A stretch of 64,000 nt of DNA from CAVTWS01 sp963732655 (GCA_963732655.1 CAVTAI010000012.1:372001-436000), one strand, 5' to 3'. Shown: positions 8,685-18,490, counted from the stretch's first letter. The notes: generated by a model not told the origin, from the sequence alone. Program-made: numbers and translations.

Positions 8685-8942
8685 ATGGACACGCACGCGC
8701 TCGATCTCGTCGATGACATGTTCGACCTGGGTGTTGAGATGCGGCGCGAGCGGGCCCGACGCGAGGCACCCGGGTTGGACGATTCGGCCATTCAGGCGAT
8801 CGTCACCACCTGGATTCGCTCGCGACCGTCCAGTGGAATCGAACCCGAGGTGGCGGCCGCCGCCGAGATGCTCACCGTCGCCCGGGAGCTCCGCATGCCC
8901 GTCGCGCGCACTGGTCACCTGATCGCGAATCTTCGGCGGTAG
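8685..8942 (+). CDS. Small conserved-looking hypothetical protein
   Basis: This is an 85-residue, mostly helical and charged protein (MDTHALDLVDDMFDLGVEMR ... AIVTTWIRSRP). It has no cysteine pair, membrane segment or signal. Codon third-position GC is as high as in neighbours, and a leaderless-type -10 box sits just upstream, supporting a real gene. It lies alone between divergent and co-directional metabolic genes. I do not recognise the family. Confidence 0.5.
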   Translation: MDTHALDLVDDMFDLGVEMRRERARREAPGLDDSAIQAIVTTWIRSRPSSGIEPEVAAAAEMLTVARELRMPVARTGHLIANLRR

Positions 8943-9037
8943 CTCTGCCGGGACCTGGCATCGGCGCAGCCCTGCAGCGGTACGTGCCTCGGTCGGCTGG
9001 TTTACACTTTCGTCAAGTTGGAGTCCGAGGGGGGACC

Positions 9038-10213
9038 ATGCCGCTGCCTGCCGATGTCCAGATCTGTTCGGTCGACGACCATGTCATCGAGCACCGCGAT
9101 GCGTTCAAGGGCCGCCTCCCGAAGCGAGTTCGGCGACCGTGGCCCGAGGATCGTCGAGATCAAGGGGCGCGACCATCGACCCGCTCGGCAACGTCCACAC
9201 GGGCGACCAGCAGGTGTGGGAGATCGACGGCGTCCGGTACCCGACCATCGGCCTCAACGCCGTCGCCGGCAAGCCCAAGGAGGAGATCGGCCTCGATCCG
9301 GTGCGCTTCGACGAGATGCGACCCGGTTGCTACGACATCCACGAGCGGGTCAAGGACATGGACCAGGACGGCGTGCAGGCCCAGCTCTGCTTCCCCTCGC
9401 TGCCCGGGTTCGCCGGCTCGACGTTCTTCGACATGGAGGACAAGGACCTCGCCCACGCGTGCGTCCAGGCCTGGAACGACTTCGCCATCGACGAGTGGTG
9501 CGCCGCCTACCCCGACCGCCAGATCCCGCTGGCCATCCTTCCCTACTGGGACGCCGATCTCAGCACCGCCGGAGGTCGAGCGGGTGGCGGCCAAGGGCGC
9601 CAAGGCGGTGTCGTTCACCGAGATGCCCCACGCCGCGGGCCTCCCGTCGTGGCACAGCGACCACTGGGACACCCTGCTGCGCCGCCGCACAGGATGCCGA
9701 CATGCCGATGTGCCTCCACTTCGGCAGCGGCGGCGCGCCGAACGTCGCGCCCGACGCCAACTTCGCCGTGGCCATCGCCCTGTTCGGCACGAACTCGCAG
9801 TTCACCATGACCGAGCTGCTGCTCTCCCCGACGTTCCACAAGCACCCGCACCTCAGGGTCGCGCTCGTCGGAGGGCGGCATCGGCTGGATGCCGTGGATG
9901 CTCGAGCGCATCGACTACACGTGGGAGCGCCACCGCCACTACACGGGCTGCAACCCCGACGTCCGCCCGTCGGACCTCTTCCGGAAGCACATCTTCGGCT
10001 GCTTCATCTCCGACGACACGGGCATCGAGGTACGCGCACCGCATCGGCGTCGACAACATCATGTTCGAGAGTGATTACCCCCACTCCGACAGCAACTGGC
10101 CGTCGAGCCGGGTGGTCCTCGAGAAGATGCTCGCCAACGTGCCCGACGACGAGGCCCGCAAGTTCGCCGAGGACAACACCCGCCGGGTCTTCAACTTCCC
10201 TCGCCCGTCCTAA
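9038..10213 (+). pseudogene. PF04909 amidohydrolase interrupted by six +1 frameshifts
   Basis: Pieces in successive frames assemble one complete amidohydrolase: VQICSVDDHVIEHRDAFKG, EFGDRGPRIVEIKGRD, IDPLGNVHTGDQQVWEIDG, PEVERVAAKGAKAVSFTEMP, DADMPMCLHFGSGG, EGGIGWMPWMLERIDYTWE and YAHRIGVDNIMFESDYPHSD. The frame advances by one base near 9125, 9174, 9568, 9683, 9867 and 10030, always in the same sense, and returns to the starting frame. Removing one base at each site gives 389 residues with normal length and motifs (DDH, CLHFG, ESDYPH). ATG 9038 follows a GGGGGG stretch. Sequencing insertions or decay are the likely explanations. Confidence 0.8.
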
Positions 10214-10223
10214 CGGGGACGAT

Positions 10224-10958
10224 TCAGCCGAGGTGGCGACCGACGAACTCCATCGCGTCGGCCCACGAGGCCCGATCGGAGGCCTCGTGGTGAAGCGGTG
10301 GGTCCGGCGCGCTGAAGGCGTGGCCGCCACCCGGATAGATGTTGATCTGGTGCTCGACCTTCCAGCGTTCGAACCGGGCCCGAAGGTCGGCGATGAACTC
10401 CGGCGGCGCGATCGGGTCGTCGTCGCCGTAGATGACGAGAACCGGACAGGCGATGCTCCAGATCAGATCCACGGGGTGGAAGGGCTGGCGGGGTCCCAGG
10501 TCGTGGAACGTGGGTTGGCTCGGGAAGAACCACACCGCGGCGGCCAGTTCGCGGTCGAGCATCGACGCCAGCATGGCCAACGTGCCCCCGGTGCAATACC
10601 CCCACACGCCGACCCGAGCGGGGTCGACATCGGGCATCGACCGGGCGTGATCGATGCCAGCGAGGATGTCGTTCGCGGCGCCCGTGAAGTCCAGCTCACC
10701 GATGAACGACACCACCTCGGTGAAGTCCGAGTAGTCGTCCGGCCGGGACAGGCCGTGGCCCCGGTAGTAGTCCGGCACGATGACCACGTAGCCGGCGGCG
10801 GCAAGGTCGGCGGCCACCCGGCGGGTGAACCGGTTGACGCCGTACGCCTCCGCGGCGATCACGATGGCCGGATGTGGGCCGGCTCCGTCGGGCCGGTGGA
10901 CGACGGTCGGCACGCGTGCCTCGTGGTGTTCCAGCACGATGTCCATCGACTGTGTCAC
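10224..10958 (-). CDS. Dienelactone hydrolase family protein
   Basis: This 244-residue cytosolic alpha/beta hydrolase is of the DLH family. The nucleophile elbow GYCTGG carries the cysteine characteristic of dienelactone hydrolases, the acid is in YGDDDPIAP and the histidine in GGGHAF. The family hydrolyses dienelactone in chlorocatechol degradation, although many members act on other esters. GTG 10958 is chosen because GGGAGA precedes it; ATG 10946 is the alternative. It ends 11 bp from the convergent frameshifted amidohydrolase and is divergent from the amidohydrolase at 11110. Confidence 0.87.
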   Translation of the reverse strand: MTQSMDIVLEHHEARVPTVVHRPDGAGPHPAIVIAAEAYGVNRFTRRVAADLAAAGYVVIVPDYYRGHGLSRPDDYSDFTEVVSFIGELDFTGAANDILAGIDHARSMPDVDPARVGVWGYCTGGTLAMLASMLDRELAAAVWFFPSQPTFHDLGPRQPFHPVDLIWSIACPVLVIYGDDDPIAPPEFIADLRARFERWKVEHQINIYPGGGHAFSAPDPPLHHEASDRASWADAMEFVGRHLG

Positions 10959-11109
10959 TGGGTCTCCCTTCGCACGGTGCGGTCGCCCGTACACGTTGTC
11001 CGACCATGTTGTCAGGATCGTCGACGGCGGGCACGAGACGACCACCCCTCCCAATCTCGTACCCGTTGCCCTAACCTCGCCCGGTAGAACGGCCGTAAGG
11101 AGCGCAACG

Positions 11110-12378
11110 ATGACGCAGAAGGACTTCGTGGTGTCCGCTGACGGGCACGTCCTGGAACCGATCGACCTGTTCACCACCCGCATGCCGAAGCATCTTCGCG
11201 ACCGGGCGGTGTGGGAGGAAGACTTCGAGATCGAGCCTCTCGTGGAGAACGGTGCTCGAATCTTCCGGCGGCTGCACACGCCCGGTTTCGAAGGGTGGAC
11301 GATCTCCCGCTATCGCCAGACCGGCGGGCGCATGCCGGAGGGCGACCCGGAGCTGATCCTCGAGGACATGGCGTTCGACGGTGTCGACGCCCAGATCATG
11401 CACCCGAACCTCTCGCTGTTCGGCCTCTACTCCGACGATCACGAGCTGTCGATGGCCCACGCCCGCGTGTACAACGACTACCTCATCGAGCGGTTCTCGC
11501 CGTACTTCTCGCGCATCGTTCCGACCGCACCGATCCCCCTCACCGACATCGACGACGCGGTGGCCGAGATCGAGCGGGTCGCTGGGTCCGGGTTCCGCGC
11601 CATCCTGTTGCCGTCCACGCCCCCGAAGCCGTACTACTCGCGGCACTACGACCCGGTGTGGTCCGCGGCGCAGGCCAACGGCGTCCACGTGTTCATCCAT
11701 ACCCAGACCGGCGGCGTGAAGGTCAACGACCCCGAGTCCACCACGTTGAAGGTCGTGATGGAATCGGCGGCGCAGGTCAATCAACCGATGACCGAGCGAT
11801 CGGCCTCGAAGCGGATGATCACGCAGTGCATCTACGGCGCCATGGTGCCCCAGCAGGTGATCTGCGAGTTGATCGGCGGAGGGGTGCCCGAGCGGTATCC
11901 CGATCTCCACTTCGCCTTGATCGAGTTCAACGCCCACTGGCTGGGGTCGCTCGTCGGGTCGATGGACAAGTGCTGGGTGACCGGGATCGGCCAGGACGCC
12001 GACTGGTGGCTCGGGTACTGGGATCCCGAGCGGCCGGCCACGGACCAGCCCAGCATGGCGCAGCTCTTCCGTCTCAACGAGAAGTGGCCCTACCCGTTGA
12101 AGCCGAGCGAGTACGTGCAGCGCCAGTTCCACATCTCGTTCCAGGACGACCCCGTCGCCGTGGCCTGCCGCCACGTCACCGGCCTCTCGACCATCGTGTG
12201 GGGCAACGACTACCCCCACGCCGAGGGCACGTTCCGCGGCAGCCGCGAACTCCTGGCCACCCAGTTCGCCGGTGTCCCAGCGCCGGAGAAGGCGGCGATG
12301 GTGGGCGGCACCCTCGGCCGGCTGCTCGGGCTCGAACCGGTCGCCGCCGTGTCAGGGGCCGAAACAGACCTCGGCTGA
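11110..12378 (+). CDS. Amidohydrolase family (PF04909) metal-dependent hydrolase
   Basis: This is a 422-residue protein starting at ATG 11110 with AAGGAG nearby. The metal-site pattern is VSADGHVLEP, VFIHTQTG and WGNDYPHAEG. It is longer than its paralogs owing to an insertion around the central region rich in Trp (DADWWLGYWDPE). The 3' end overlaps the convergent fibronectin-like gene by 27 bp. The reaction is unknown; the family and fold are clear. Confidence 0.88.
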   Translation: MTQKDFVVSADGHVLEPIDLFTTRMPKHLRDRAVWEEDFEIEPLVENGARIFRRLHTPGFEGWTISRYRQTGGRMPEGDPELILEDMAFDGVDAQIMHPNLSLFGLYSDDHELSMAHARVYNDYLIERFSPYFSRIVPTAPIPLTDIDDAVAEIERVAGSGFRAILLPSTPPKPYYSRHYDPVWSAAQANGVHVFIHTQTGGVKVNDPESTTLKVVMESAAQVNQPMTERSASKRMITQCIYGAMVPQQVICELIGGGVPERYPDLHFALIEFNAHWLGSLVGSMDKCWVTGIGQDADWWLGYWDPERPATDQPSMAQLFRLNEKWPYPLKPSEYVQRQFHISFQDDPVAVACRHVTGLSTIVWGNDYPHAEGTFRGSRELLATQFAGVPAPEKAAMVGGTLGRLLGLEPVAAVSGAETDLG

Positions 12379-12735
12379 CATCGGGCCTTCGAGGCCGGTT
12401 CGCGACACGATGGTCACGGTGTAGCAGTGAGACGAAGAGCCGATGGTCGGCCACGGCCAATAGTCCGCTGCATCGACGATGCCCACCTTGCCCGGGGTCA
12501 GGAACCCGAGCGTCGAGTCATCCACGATCGCCAGCTGCCACCACTGGCCCGGACCCTTGCTGTGATATACGCGATAGAACGCGGCGTTCGCGCTGACCGG
12601 CGCCGGGTTCCAGGTCACCATCACTTCGCCGCTTCCTCCGCCAGCGACGGCGCTGAGACCGGTCACGGCGGGCGGTGGTGGGCAGCAGCGAAGTCGCCGG
12701 ATCCTGTCGATCACGGATCTCGGTTCGAGGGCCAT
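12352..12735 (-). CDS. Small fibronectin type III-like domain protein
   Basis: This 127-residue protein is a single domain that reads like fibronectin type III: AVTGLSAVAGGGSGEVMVTW, then FYRVYHSKGPGQWW, then CYTVTIVSRTGLEGP. No signal peptide is visible, which is unusual because such domains are normally extracellular. The N-terminus is basic (MALEPRSVIDRIRRLRCC). ATG 12735 was taken; ATG 12747 is also possible. It overlaps the 3' end of the convergent amidohydrolase. Function unknown. Confidence 0.55.
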   Translation of the reverse strand: MALEPRSVIDRIRRLRCCPPPPAVTGLSAVAGGGSGEVMVTWNPAPVSANAAFYRVYHSKGPGQWWQLAIVDDSTLGFLTPGKVGIVDAADYWPWPTIGSSSHCYTVTIVSRTGLEGPMSAEVCFGP

Positions 12736-12800
12736 GCACACCACCATAGGCGCTTGATGCGCGACCACCGGCTTACCCCAGGGGAATGACCCCCGGCTTC

Positions 12801-14168
12801 TCAGGGGGTCGGAACCCAGTTGCCGTGGAACCCGGCGGGAACGCGCACGGGGAGATGGATCGTGGCCACCGGGTCGCCGGCGAAGTCCGACGCGTCGAGG
12901 ATGACGAGGTCGGAGCGATTGGTCGTGGTGTCCTGGACGAACGACAGCAGCCAGCCATCGTCCTCCGCGGCGTTGACATGGCGAGGCACGAACACCAGCT
13001 CGCCGGTGGCGCGCCCGGGCCCGAAGTCGTGGCGCTCGGTTCGACCGGTCGTCATGTCGTGGCGTCGCGCCCCTCCCGGCGAGAAGCGCACCCCGACCTC
13101 CGCCGTGTAGCCGTAGCGGTGCTGACGCCCGACGAGCCGCTCGTCGACCCGGGGGAACTCCTGCGTCCCCTCGTCGATCACCTCCGTCGCCACGGTGCCG
13201 ACCACGGGGTCGATGACCCAGCGCTCGAGTCGAGGCGGTCCGTCGGCGGGGCCGGTCATGTCGACGTCGAACACGGTGTCGTAGCGAACGACGTCGACCA
13301 CGATCTGGTCGCCACGGTCGAAGGCGTTGAGGGGATGGAACACCCAGCAGGATTCGATGTCCACCCATCGCGCCTGGTCCGCCGTGCCGGCGAGCGGAAG
13401 GACTCCGACCCGTGCCTGGTAGGACGGACTCCACCGGTAGGGCAGCTGCGCGCCCGCCATGGCGGCGTCGAGGTCGAAGAGAACGGGCAGGTCGAACACC
13501 ACGACCCGGGTCTCGGTGATCGCCATGTCGTGGACCATGACCGGCCCGCCCATCGAGATGTCGGCGCGATGACAGACCCGGCCGTCGGTCCCGACGACCT
13601 CGTAGCGCACCTGGTCGCCCCAGCCCCAGAAGTAGCTGACCGAGTGCAGGTGGCCGGTGGCCGGATCGACCTTCGGGTGAGCGGTGTACGGATGGTCGCG
13701 GGTCCCGCCGAAATCGCTGGCGCCCACCGTCTCGAGCTCGTCGGTGAGCGCGACCGGCGGCGCCCCCGCCTCGACCAGGGCGTAGGTCCGCCCGGCGAGC
13801 CCGATCACGTTCGTGTTCGCCGCGAACAGCCGGACATCGTCGCCGAACGGCGACGGGCAGCGCGGCCCACCGAGGACGTCGGTGACATCCGGTGTCCGCA
13901 CCCACCGGTTCCGGTACCACTCGGCGGTGCCGTCACGGAGTCGCACGCCGTGCACCATGCCGGTGCCGACGAACCAGTGGTGCCGGACCGGATCGACCGG
14001 GCCGACCGGGTTGGGCCCGTTGCGGAGCAGACGCCCGTCGAGCTCGGCGGGGATCCGGCCGGTGACCGACAGATCGGTGACGGTCACCTCGTCGCTGACG
14101 GGCGCGTGCGCTCCCTGCACCCAGGGGGAGAGCTCGGGCGATCGCAGTTCAGCCTCAGATGTGGTCAT
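12801..14168 (-). CDS. Carotenoid oxygenase (RPE65/lignostilbene dioxygenase) family
   Basis: This 455-residue seven-bladed propeller enzyme would cleave a polyene or stilbene double bond with non-haem iron. Four iron-ligand histidines are identifiable in order: YTAHPK, MVHDMA, VFHPLNAF and the C-terminal GFHGNW. The N-terminal LDGRLLRNGPNP is the family signature. ATG 14168 precedes a divergent region with a 25-bp tandem repeat shared with the enoyl-CoA hydratase gene. The protein is complete, unlike the second family member at the right edge of the window. Confidence 0.92.
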   Translation of the reverse strand: MTTSEAELRSPELSPWVQGAHAPVSDEVTVTDLSVTGRIPAELDGRLLRNGPNPVGPVDPVRHHWFVGTGMVHGVRLRDGTAEWYRNRWVRTPDVTDVLGGPRCPSPFGDDVRLFAANTNVIGLAGRTYALVEAGAPPVALTDELETVGASDFGGTRDHPYTAHPKVDPATGHLHSVSYFWGWGDQVRYEVVGTDGRVCHRADISMGGPVMVHDMAITETRVVVFDLPVLFDLDAAMAGAQLPYRWSPSYQARVGVLPLAGTADQARWVDIESCWVFHPLNAFDRGDQIVVDVVRYDTVFDVDMTGPADGPPRLERWVIDPVVGTVATEVIDEGTQEFPRVDERLVGRQHRYGYTAEVGVRFSPGGARRHDMTTGRTERHDFGPGRATGELVFVPRHVNAAEDDGWLLSFVQDTTTNRSDLVILDASDFAGDPVATIHLPVRVPAGFHGNWVPTP

Positions 14169-14196
14169 GCCTCCATGATCCGTCGCCAGGAGGCGC

Positions 14197-14296
14197 GGCG
14201 CCAGGGCAACCGTGCTGCCGAGGCGCCAGGGCAACCGTGCTGCCGAGGCGCCAGGGCAACCGTGCTGCCGAGGCGCCAGGGCTACCGTGCTGCTGG
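14197..14296. repeat. Tandem 25-bp repeat, three exact copies plus one degenerate
   Basis: Contiguous units occupy 14197-14221, 14222-14246, 14247-14271 and 14272-14296. Each begins GGCGCCAGGG and ends TGCTGCCGA; the last copy has CTACC for CAACC and diverges at its end. The array fills the divergent region between carotenoid oxygenase (start 14168) and enoyl-CoA hydratase (start 14331). It is not coding in a plausible way. It may be a regulator-binding array or simple replication slippage. Confidence 0.9.
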
Positions 14297-14330
14297 ACGG
14301 ACTCTCGTTCGAGCCACGAAAGGACCGTCG

Positions 14331-15143
14331 ATGACCACCGTCGAACCAAGTCTCCGATTCGAGCGCCGAGACCACACCGTGGTGCTCACGATGCATCGAC
14401 CCGAGCGGCGCAACGCGCTGTCGCTCGACATGCTGGTGCGTTTCGCAGACGCGTGGGACGCGATCGACGCCGACGACACCGTCCGTTCGGTGATCCTCAC
14501 CGGCGCCGGGGGCGCCTACTGCGTGGGTGGTGACCTCGATGCCGGCTGGATGACCGGCAATCGATCGAGCGAACCGACCGAGCACGAGCGCCGGGCGATG
14601 GAGGACATGTCGATCGTCGGCCGGGGCCTGTTGCTGACCAGTTGGCTGCGCACGCCGATCATCGCCGTCGTCAACGGTGACTGCCTGGGCGGCGGGTGCG
14701 AGATGCTCCAGCAGACCGACATCCGCATCGCCGAGGAGCAGGCCCGGTTCGGCGTGCCAGAAGCGCGACGAGGGCTGATCGCAGGCGCCGGCTCCACCAT
14801 GCGGCTCAAACGGCAGATCCCGTATGCGGTCGCCATGGAGATGCTCCTGACCGGGCGCATCCTCGATGCCGAGGAGGCCCTTCGATGGGGACTCGTCACC
14901 CACGTCGTACCGACGGGGGCGGGCCTCGCCAAGGGTCTCGAGATCGCCGAGACCATCGCCGCCAACGGCCCCCTCTCGGTCGCGGCGAGCAAGGCGTCGG
15001 CCATCGAGACCGGCTGGCTCCCCGAGACCGAAGCGCGGCCGATCGAGGGCGGCTACGCGGCCATGGTCACGCGGAGCGCCGACGCCCAGGAGGGCATGAA
15101 GGCCTTCATCGAGAAGCGCCCACCTCGTTTCACCGGCGCCTGA
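14331..15143 (+). CDS. Enoyl-CoA hydratase/isomerase family protein
   Basis: This is a 270-residue crotonase-fold protein. HRPERRNALS, the oxyanion-hole segments GAGGAYCVGGDL and NGDCLGGGCEML, and the helix FGVPEARRGL are typical. The glutamate pair of hydratases is partly conserved (E of PEARRG). It would hydrate or isomerise an acyl-CoA in beta-oxidation-type degradation. ATG 14331 follows GAAAGGA. The next gene starts 26 bp downstream in the same direction, so they are probably co-transcribed. Confidence 0.9.
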   Translation: MTTVEPSLRFERRDHTVVLTMHRPERRNALSLDMLVRFADAWDAIDADDTVRSVILTGAGGAYCVGGDLDAGWMTGNRSSEPTEHERRAMEDMSIVGRGLLLTSWLRTPIIAVVNGDCLGGGCEMLQQTDIRIAEEQARFGVPEARRGLIAGAGSTMRLKRQIPYAVAMEMLLTGRILDAEEALRWGLVTHVVPTGAGLAKGLEIAETIAANGPLSVAASKASAIETGWLPETEARPIEGGYAAMVTRSADAQEGMKAFIEKRPPRFTGA

Positions 15144-15169
15144 GTCGGCCGCCGGACTGGACGTCGTTC

Positions 15170-16502
15170 GTGGCTGCTCCGCTGTCGTTCCGGGTCGAGG
15201 GTCCGATCGAGGGGGCCCGGGGCCCATATGGCGCGCCGCCGGACCAGCTACTCGCCGCCCGCGGATACGTCTGTGAGGAGTACCACCTGGCCGGCCAGGC
15301 CATCGCCTACACCCACCCGCACGACCAGGACATCGACCTCGGCGGCCATTGGGACCCGCTTCCATACGGCGAGGCTCCGTACCGCACCCGGTTGCTCGTC
15401 GTGCGGCCGCTTGATCCGTCGACCTTCAACGGCACCGTCCTGCTCAACTGGCAGAACGTCTCGGCCGGGTTCGAGCAGCACGCTCCCTCCGAGGGCGAGA
15501 GCTACCGGGGGTACGCCTGGGTCGGGGGTGAGCGCACAAGAGGTGGGGCTCTACGGCGCACCCATGGGTCGCCCATCCGCCGGGGGCAACGGCCTTCCTC
15601 TGCTCGATGCCGATCCCGACCGGTACACCGACCTCCGCCATCCCGGGGACCCGGCCTGCTTCGACATCTTCTCCGCCGCCGCCTGCTCGGTCCGAACCGC
15701 AGCTGACGGCGAGCTCGACCCCCTGGGTGGGCTTCTGGTCGAGCGGGTGGTCGCCATCGGCGGCTCGCAGTCGGCCATGCGCCTGTGCGCCTACGCCAAT
15801 GGGATCCACGACCTCCATCGCGTCGTCGACGGCTACGTGCTCTCCGTGTGGGAGGGCCGGGCGCCGAGGCTGGACGATGGCCCCATCCCGATGTACCGGC
15901 GCACGACGGTCCGCGACGATCTTGATGTCCCGGTGATGATCGTCAACAGCGAGTTCGAGGCCACGGCGACGCACGGTTTGAGCCTGGACGATCACCACCG
16001 CCGTCGCGTCTGGGAAGTGACCGGCGCCGGACACGGCCAATCGCGCCAGGCCCGCTACGACCGCGACCGAACCTGGTCGCCGAGCCCGGTGAGCTGGTCC
16101 CCCGTTCACGACGCCGCCCGGCGCGCCATGCACCGGTGGCTCACCGACGACACCACCCCTACTGCGCAACCCCGCATCGCCATCTCCGACGGCCGGCCGC
16201 CCTCGATTCTGCGCGACGACTACGGCAACGCGGTCGGCGGCATCCGGCTCCCGGAGCTCTCGGTGCCGATCGCTGAGCATCGCGGGCGCAAGATGCGCAC
16301 CGGACGCCCGGCGCTGTTCGGAGGTGCCCGCATGTTCTCCGACGACGACCTCCGCGACGTGTACCCCCCCGTCGAGAGCTACCGGAGACGTTGGGCGGAG
16401 GCGGTCGCAGCACTCGTCGTCGACGGCGTCATCCTGCCGAAGGACTCGGCGGCGCTGATCGCGCGCGGCGAGGAGCTGGCTGCGCCGCTGCCCGTGGCGT
16501 GA
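15170..16502 (+). pseudogene. Alpha/beta hydrolase domain-containing protein, one frameshift
   Basis: The N-terminal half (SFRVEGPIEGARGPYG, VLLNWQNVSAGFE) and the C-terminal half (VSAQEVGLYGAPMGRP, VVAIGGSQSAMRLCAYAN, VTGAGHGQSRQARYD) are in different frames, joined at a run of five G at 15524-15528. Dropping one G gives a 443-residue protein of the large alpha/beta hydrolase domain family (PF20091 type) with nucleophile elbow GGSQSA. The homopolymer site makes a sequencing slip likely, so the gene may be intact in the organism. The start is GTG 15170. Confidence 0.7.
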
Positions 16503-16580
16503 TCGGTTGTGCAGACCGATTCTCTGGTCACGGCCGACGGGCGTGACATCATGCGCCTACCACTGCTTTTGGGAGACGTG

Positions 16581-17471
16581 ATGGCCGAGCAAGAAATAGA
16601 AGTCAAGGGCGGGATCGTGGTCTACGAATGGGTCGGTCCCGACGATGGCGACCCCGTCGTGTTGACTCCGGGCGGTCGTTTCAGCAAGGACTTCCCGGGT
16701 GTGCACGAACTCGCCCAGGCGATGGCCGACGGCGGCAAGCGGGTGTTGCTGTGGGATCGCCCGAACTGCGGACGCTCCGATGTCCAGCTATTCGGACGGT
16801 CCGAGTCGCACATGCGCGCCGAGATCCTCGGCCTGATGCTGCAACAGCTCGGCGTCGAGACGACGTTCGTGGCCGGCGGCTCCGGCGGGGCCCGCGACTC
16901 GATCATCTTCACCATCATGTGGCCCGAGATGGTGAGGAAACTGGGGGTGTGGTCGATCGTCGGTGGCACCTACAGCACCATGAGCCTGGCGGGCGTCTAC
17001 ATCCTCAACGAGCTCCGAACGGTCCGCAGCCGCGGCATCGAGGGCATCCTCGAGCTCTCCGGTCCGGCCGGCAGCTTCAAGGAGATGGTCGAGGCGAACC
17101 CCCGCAACCGTGAGCGGCTCATCTCCCTCGGCGCCGACGAGTTCGAGCGGGTCATGAACCGGTGGCTCGACGCGTTCGTCCCGAAGCCGAACGAGTCGAT
17201 CCCGGGCGTGGCCGACTTCGAGTTCGACACCATCGACGTTCCGACCCTGATCATCCGGGGCGGCGCCAGGGACTTCGACCACCCACCTCGCACGTCGATG
17301 GAGGTGCACAGCTTGATCAGGGGATCGCGCCTGATCGAGCCGCCCTGGCCCGAAGATGCCTGGGAGCGCGCCTCGGAGGCACGCGACGCCGGCACGGGCA
17401 ACATCTTCGATCCCTGGGTGAAGGCCGCCCCCGTGTTGGTCGACTTCTTCGACGAGCCAGTGCGCTCCTAG
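16581..17471 (+). CDS. Alpha/beta hydrolase
   Basis: This is a 296-residue hydrolase fold protein. The oxyanion-side strand is VVLTPGGRF, the nucleophile elbow GGSGGA holds Ser, and a late strand IRGGARDFDHPP carries the expected acid or histidine region. ATG 16581 is preferred over GTG 16509 because GGGAGA precedes it and the conserved domain begins there. The stop lies only 2 bp from the stop of the convergent LLM gene, leaving no room for a terminator between them. Substrate unknown. Confidence 0.82.
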   Translation: MAEQEIEVKGGIVVYEWVGPDDGDPVVLTPGGRFSKDFPGVHELAQAMADGGKRVLLWDRPNCGRSDVQLFGRSESHMRAEILGLMLQQLGVETTFVAGGSGGARDSIIFTIMWPEMVRKLGVWSIVGGTYSTMSLAGVYILNELRTVRSRGIEGILELSGPAGSFKEMVEANPRNRERLISLGADEFERVMNRWLDAFVPKPNESIPGVADFEFDTIDVPTLIIRGGARDFDHPPRTSMEVHSLIRGSRLIEPPWPEDAWERASEARDAGTGNIFDPWVKAAPVLVDFFDEPVRS

Positions 17472-17473
17472 AG

Positions 17474-18490
17474 TCAGCCGACCCTGGAGCCGTCTGGCGC
17501 CGAGGTCTGGCCCATCACCTCGGCCAGCAGCTCGACCGACCGGAGTCGCTGCTCGACGGTGGGCGCCGCGTGAGCCACGATCAGTTCGTCCGCCGAGGCA
17601 TGCTCGGCGAAGGCTTCCACGTAGTCGGCCACCGTGGCCGCGGACCCGACGGCGGAGTACTGCATCATCTGGGCGATCTGGCGACCCTGGGGGCTGGCGA
17701 TCACCTGGTCCATCTCGTCGTCTGACAAGCCGGCGACGTTCAGGAATCGGCCCACCCGAGCCCGCAGCGCGATGCGGAACTGGTCTGCCGCTTCGTCGTC
17801 GGTGTCGGCGGCCAGCGCATTGAGCGCCGCCATGGCGTACGGCGCGTCGAGTTGCTCTCCGGGCCGGAACTCGGCGCGATAGATGGCCATCGCCTGCTCC
17901 AGCGACCCCGGCGCGAAGTGAGACGCGAACGCGAACGGCAGCCCCAGGTGCGCAGCCAGCCGCGCCCCGAACAACGACGACCCGAGGATGTACAGGGGCA
18001 CGTTGGTCCCGGCACCAGGGGTGGCGGTGACGGCGGGCACTAGGCTGGCGGCGCCGAGATAACCCTGGACCTCGAGCACGTCCTGTGGGAAACGGTCCGA
18101 TGACTGATCGTCGCGGCGCATGGCTCGCATGGCCGCCTGGTCACTGCCCGGGGCGCGGCCGAGCCCGAGATCGATCCGACCGGGATGCAACGTGGCGAGC
18201 GTGCCGTACTGCTCGGCGATGGTCAGCGGCGAGTGGTTCGGCAACATCACGCCGCCCGCCCCGAGCCGGATGGTCGACGTGTGGTTGGCGATGTGGGCGA
18301 TCAGCACGGCGGGCGCCGACGAGGCGATCATGTCCATGTTGTGGTGCTCGGCGTACCAGACCCGCCGATATCCGCACGCCTCGGCCCGCTGGGCGAGCGC
18401 CACGCTGTTGGCGAGAGCCTCGGCCGGTGTCTGGCCCGGGCCGACGATCGCCAGGTCGAGGATCGACAGGGGGACGGCATCGCGCTTCAT
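17474..18490 (-). CDS. LLM-class flavin-dependent oxidoreductase (MsnO8-like)
   Basis: This 338-residue luciferase-like monooxygenase fold protein begins with PLSILDLAIVGPGQTP, and continues with VWYAEHHNMD, LGAGGVMLPNHSPL and DLGLGRAPGSD. These are hallmarks of the MsnO8-type LLM subfamily, which uses reduced flavin. The start is ATG 18490. It is isolated in orientation from the downstream hydrolase and followed upstream by the CorA-like gene. The physiological substrate cannot be inferred. Confidence 0.88.
   Translation of the reverse strand: MKRDAVPLSILDLAIVGPGQTPAEALANSVALAQRAEACGYRRVWYAEHHNMDMIASSAPAVLIAHIANHTSTIRLGAGGVMLPNHSPLTIAEQYGTLATLHPGRIDLGLGRAPGSDQAAMRAMRRDDQSSDRFPQDVLEVQGYLGAASLVPAVTATPGAGTNVPLYILGSSLFGARLAAHLGLPFAFASHFAPGSLEQAMAIYRAEFRPGEQLDAPYAMAALNALAADTDDEAADQFRIALRARVGRFLNVAGLSDDEMDQVIASPQGRQIAQMMQYSAVGSAATVADYVEAFAEHASADELIVAHAAPTVEQRLRSVELLAEVMGQTSAPDGSRVG

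Noticed and set aside
9038..10213. Programmed ribosomal frameshifting in the amidohydrolase gene
   Set aside because: Six sites with no common slippery sequence, and other copies of the family in the window need none; insertion error or decay is simpler.
14197..14296. Possible CRISPR array
   Set aside because: The 25-bp units are contiguous with no spacers and there are no cas genes.
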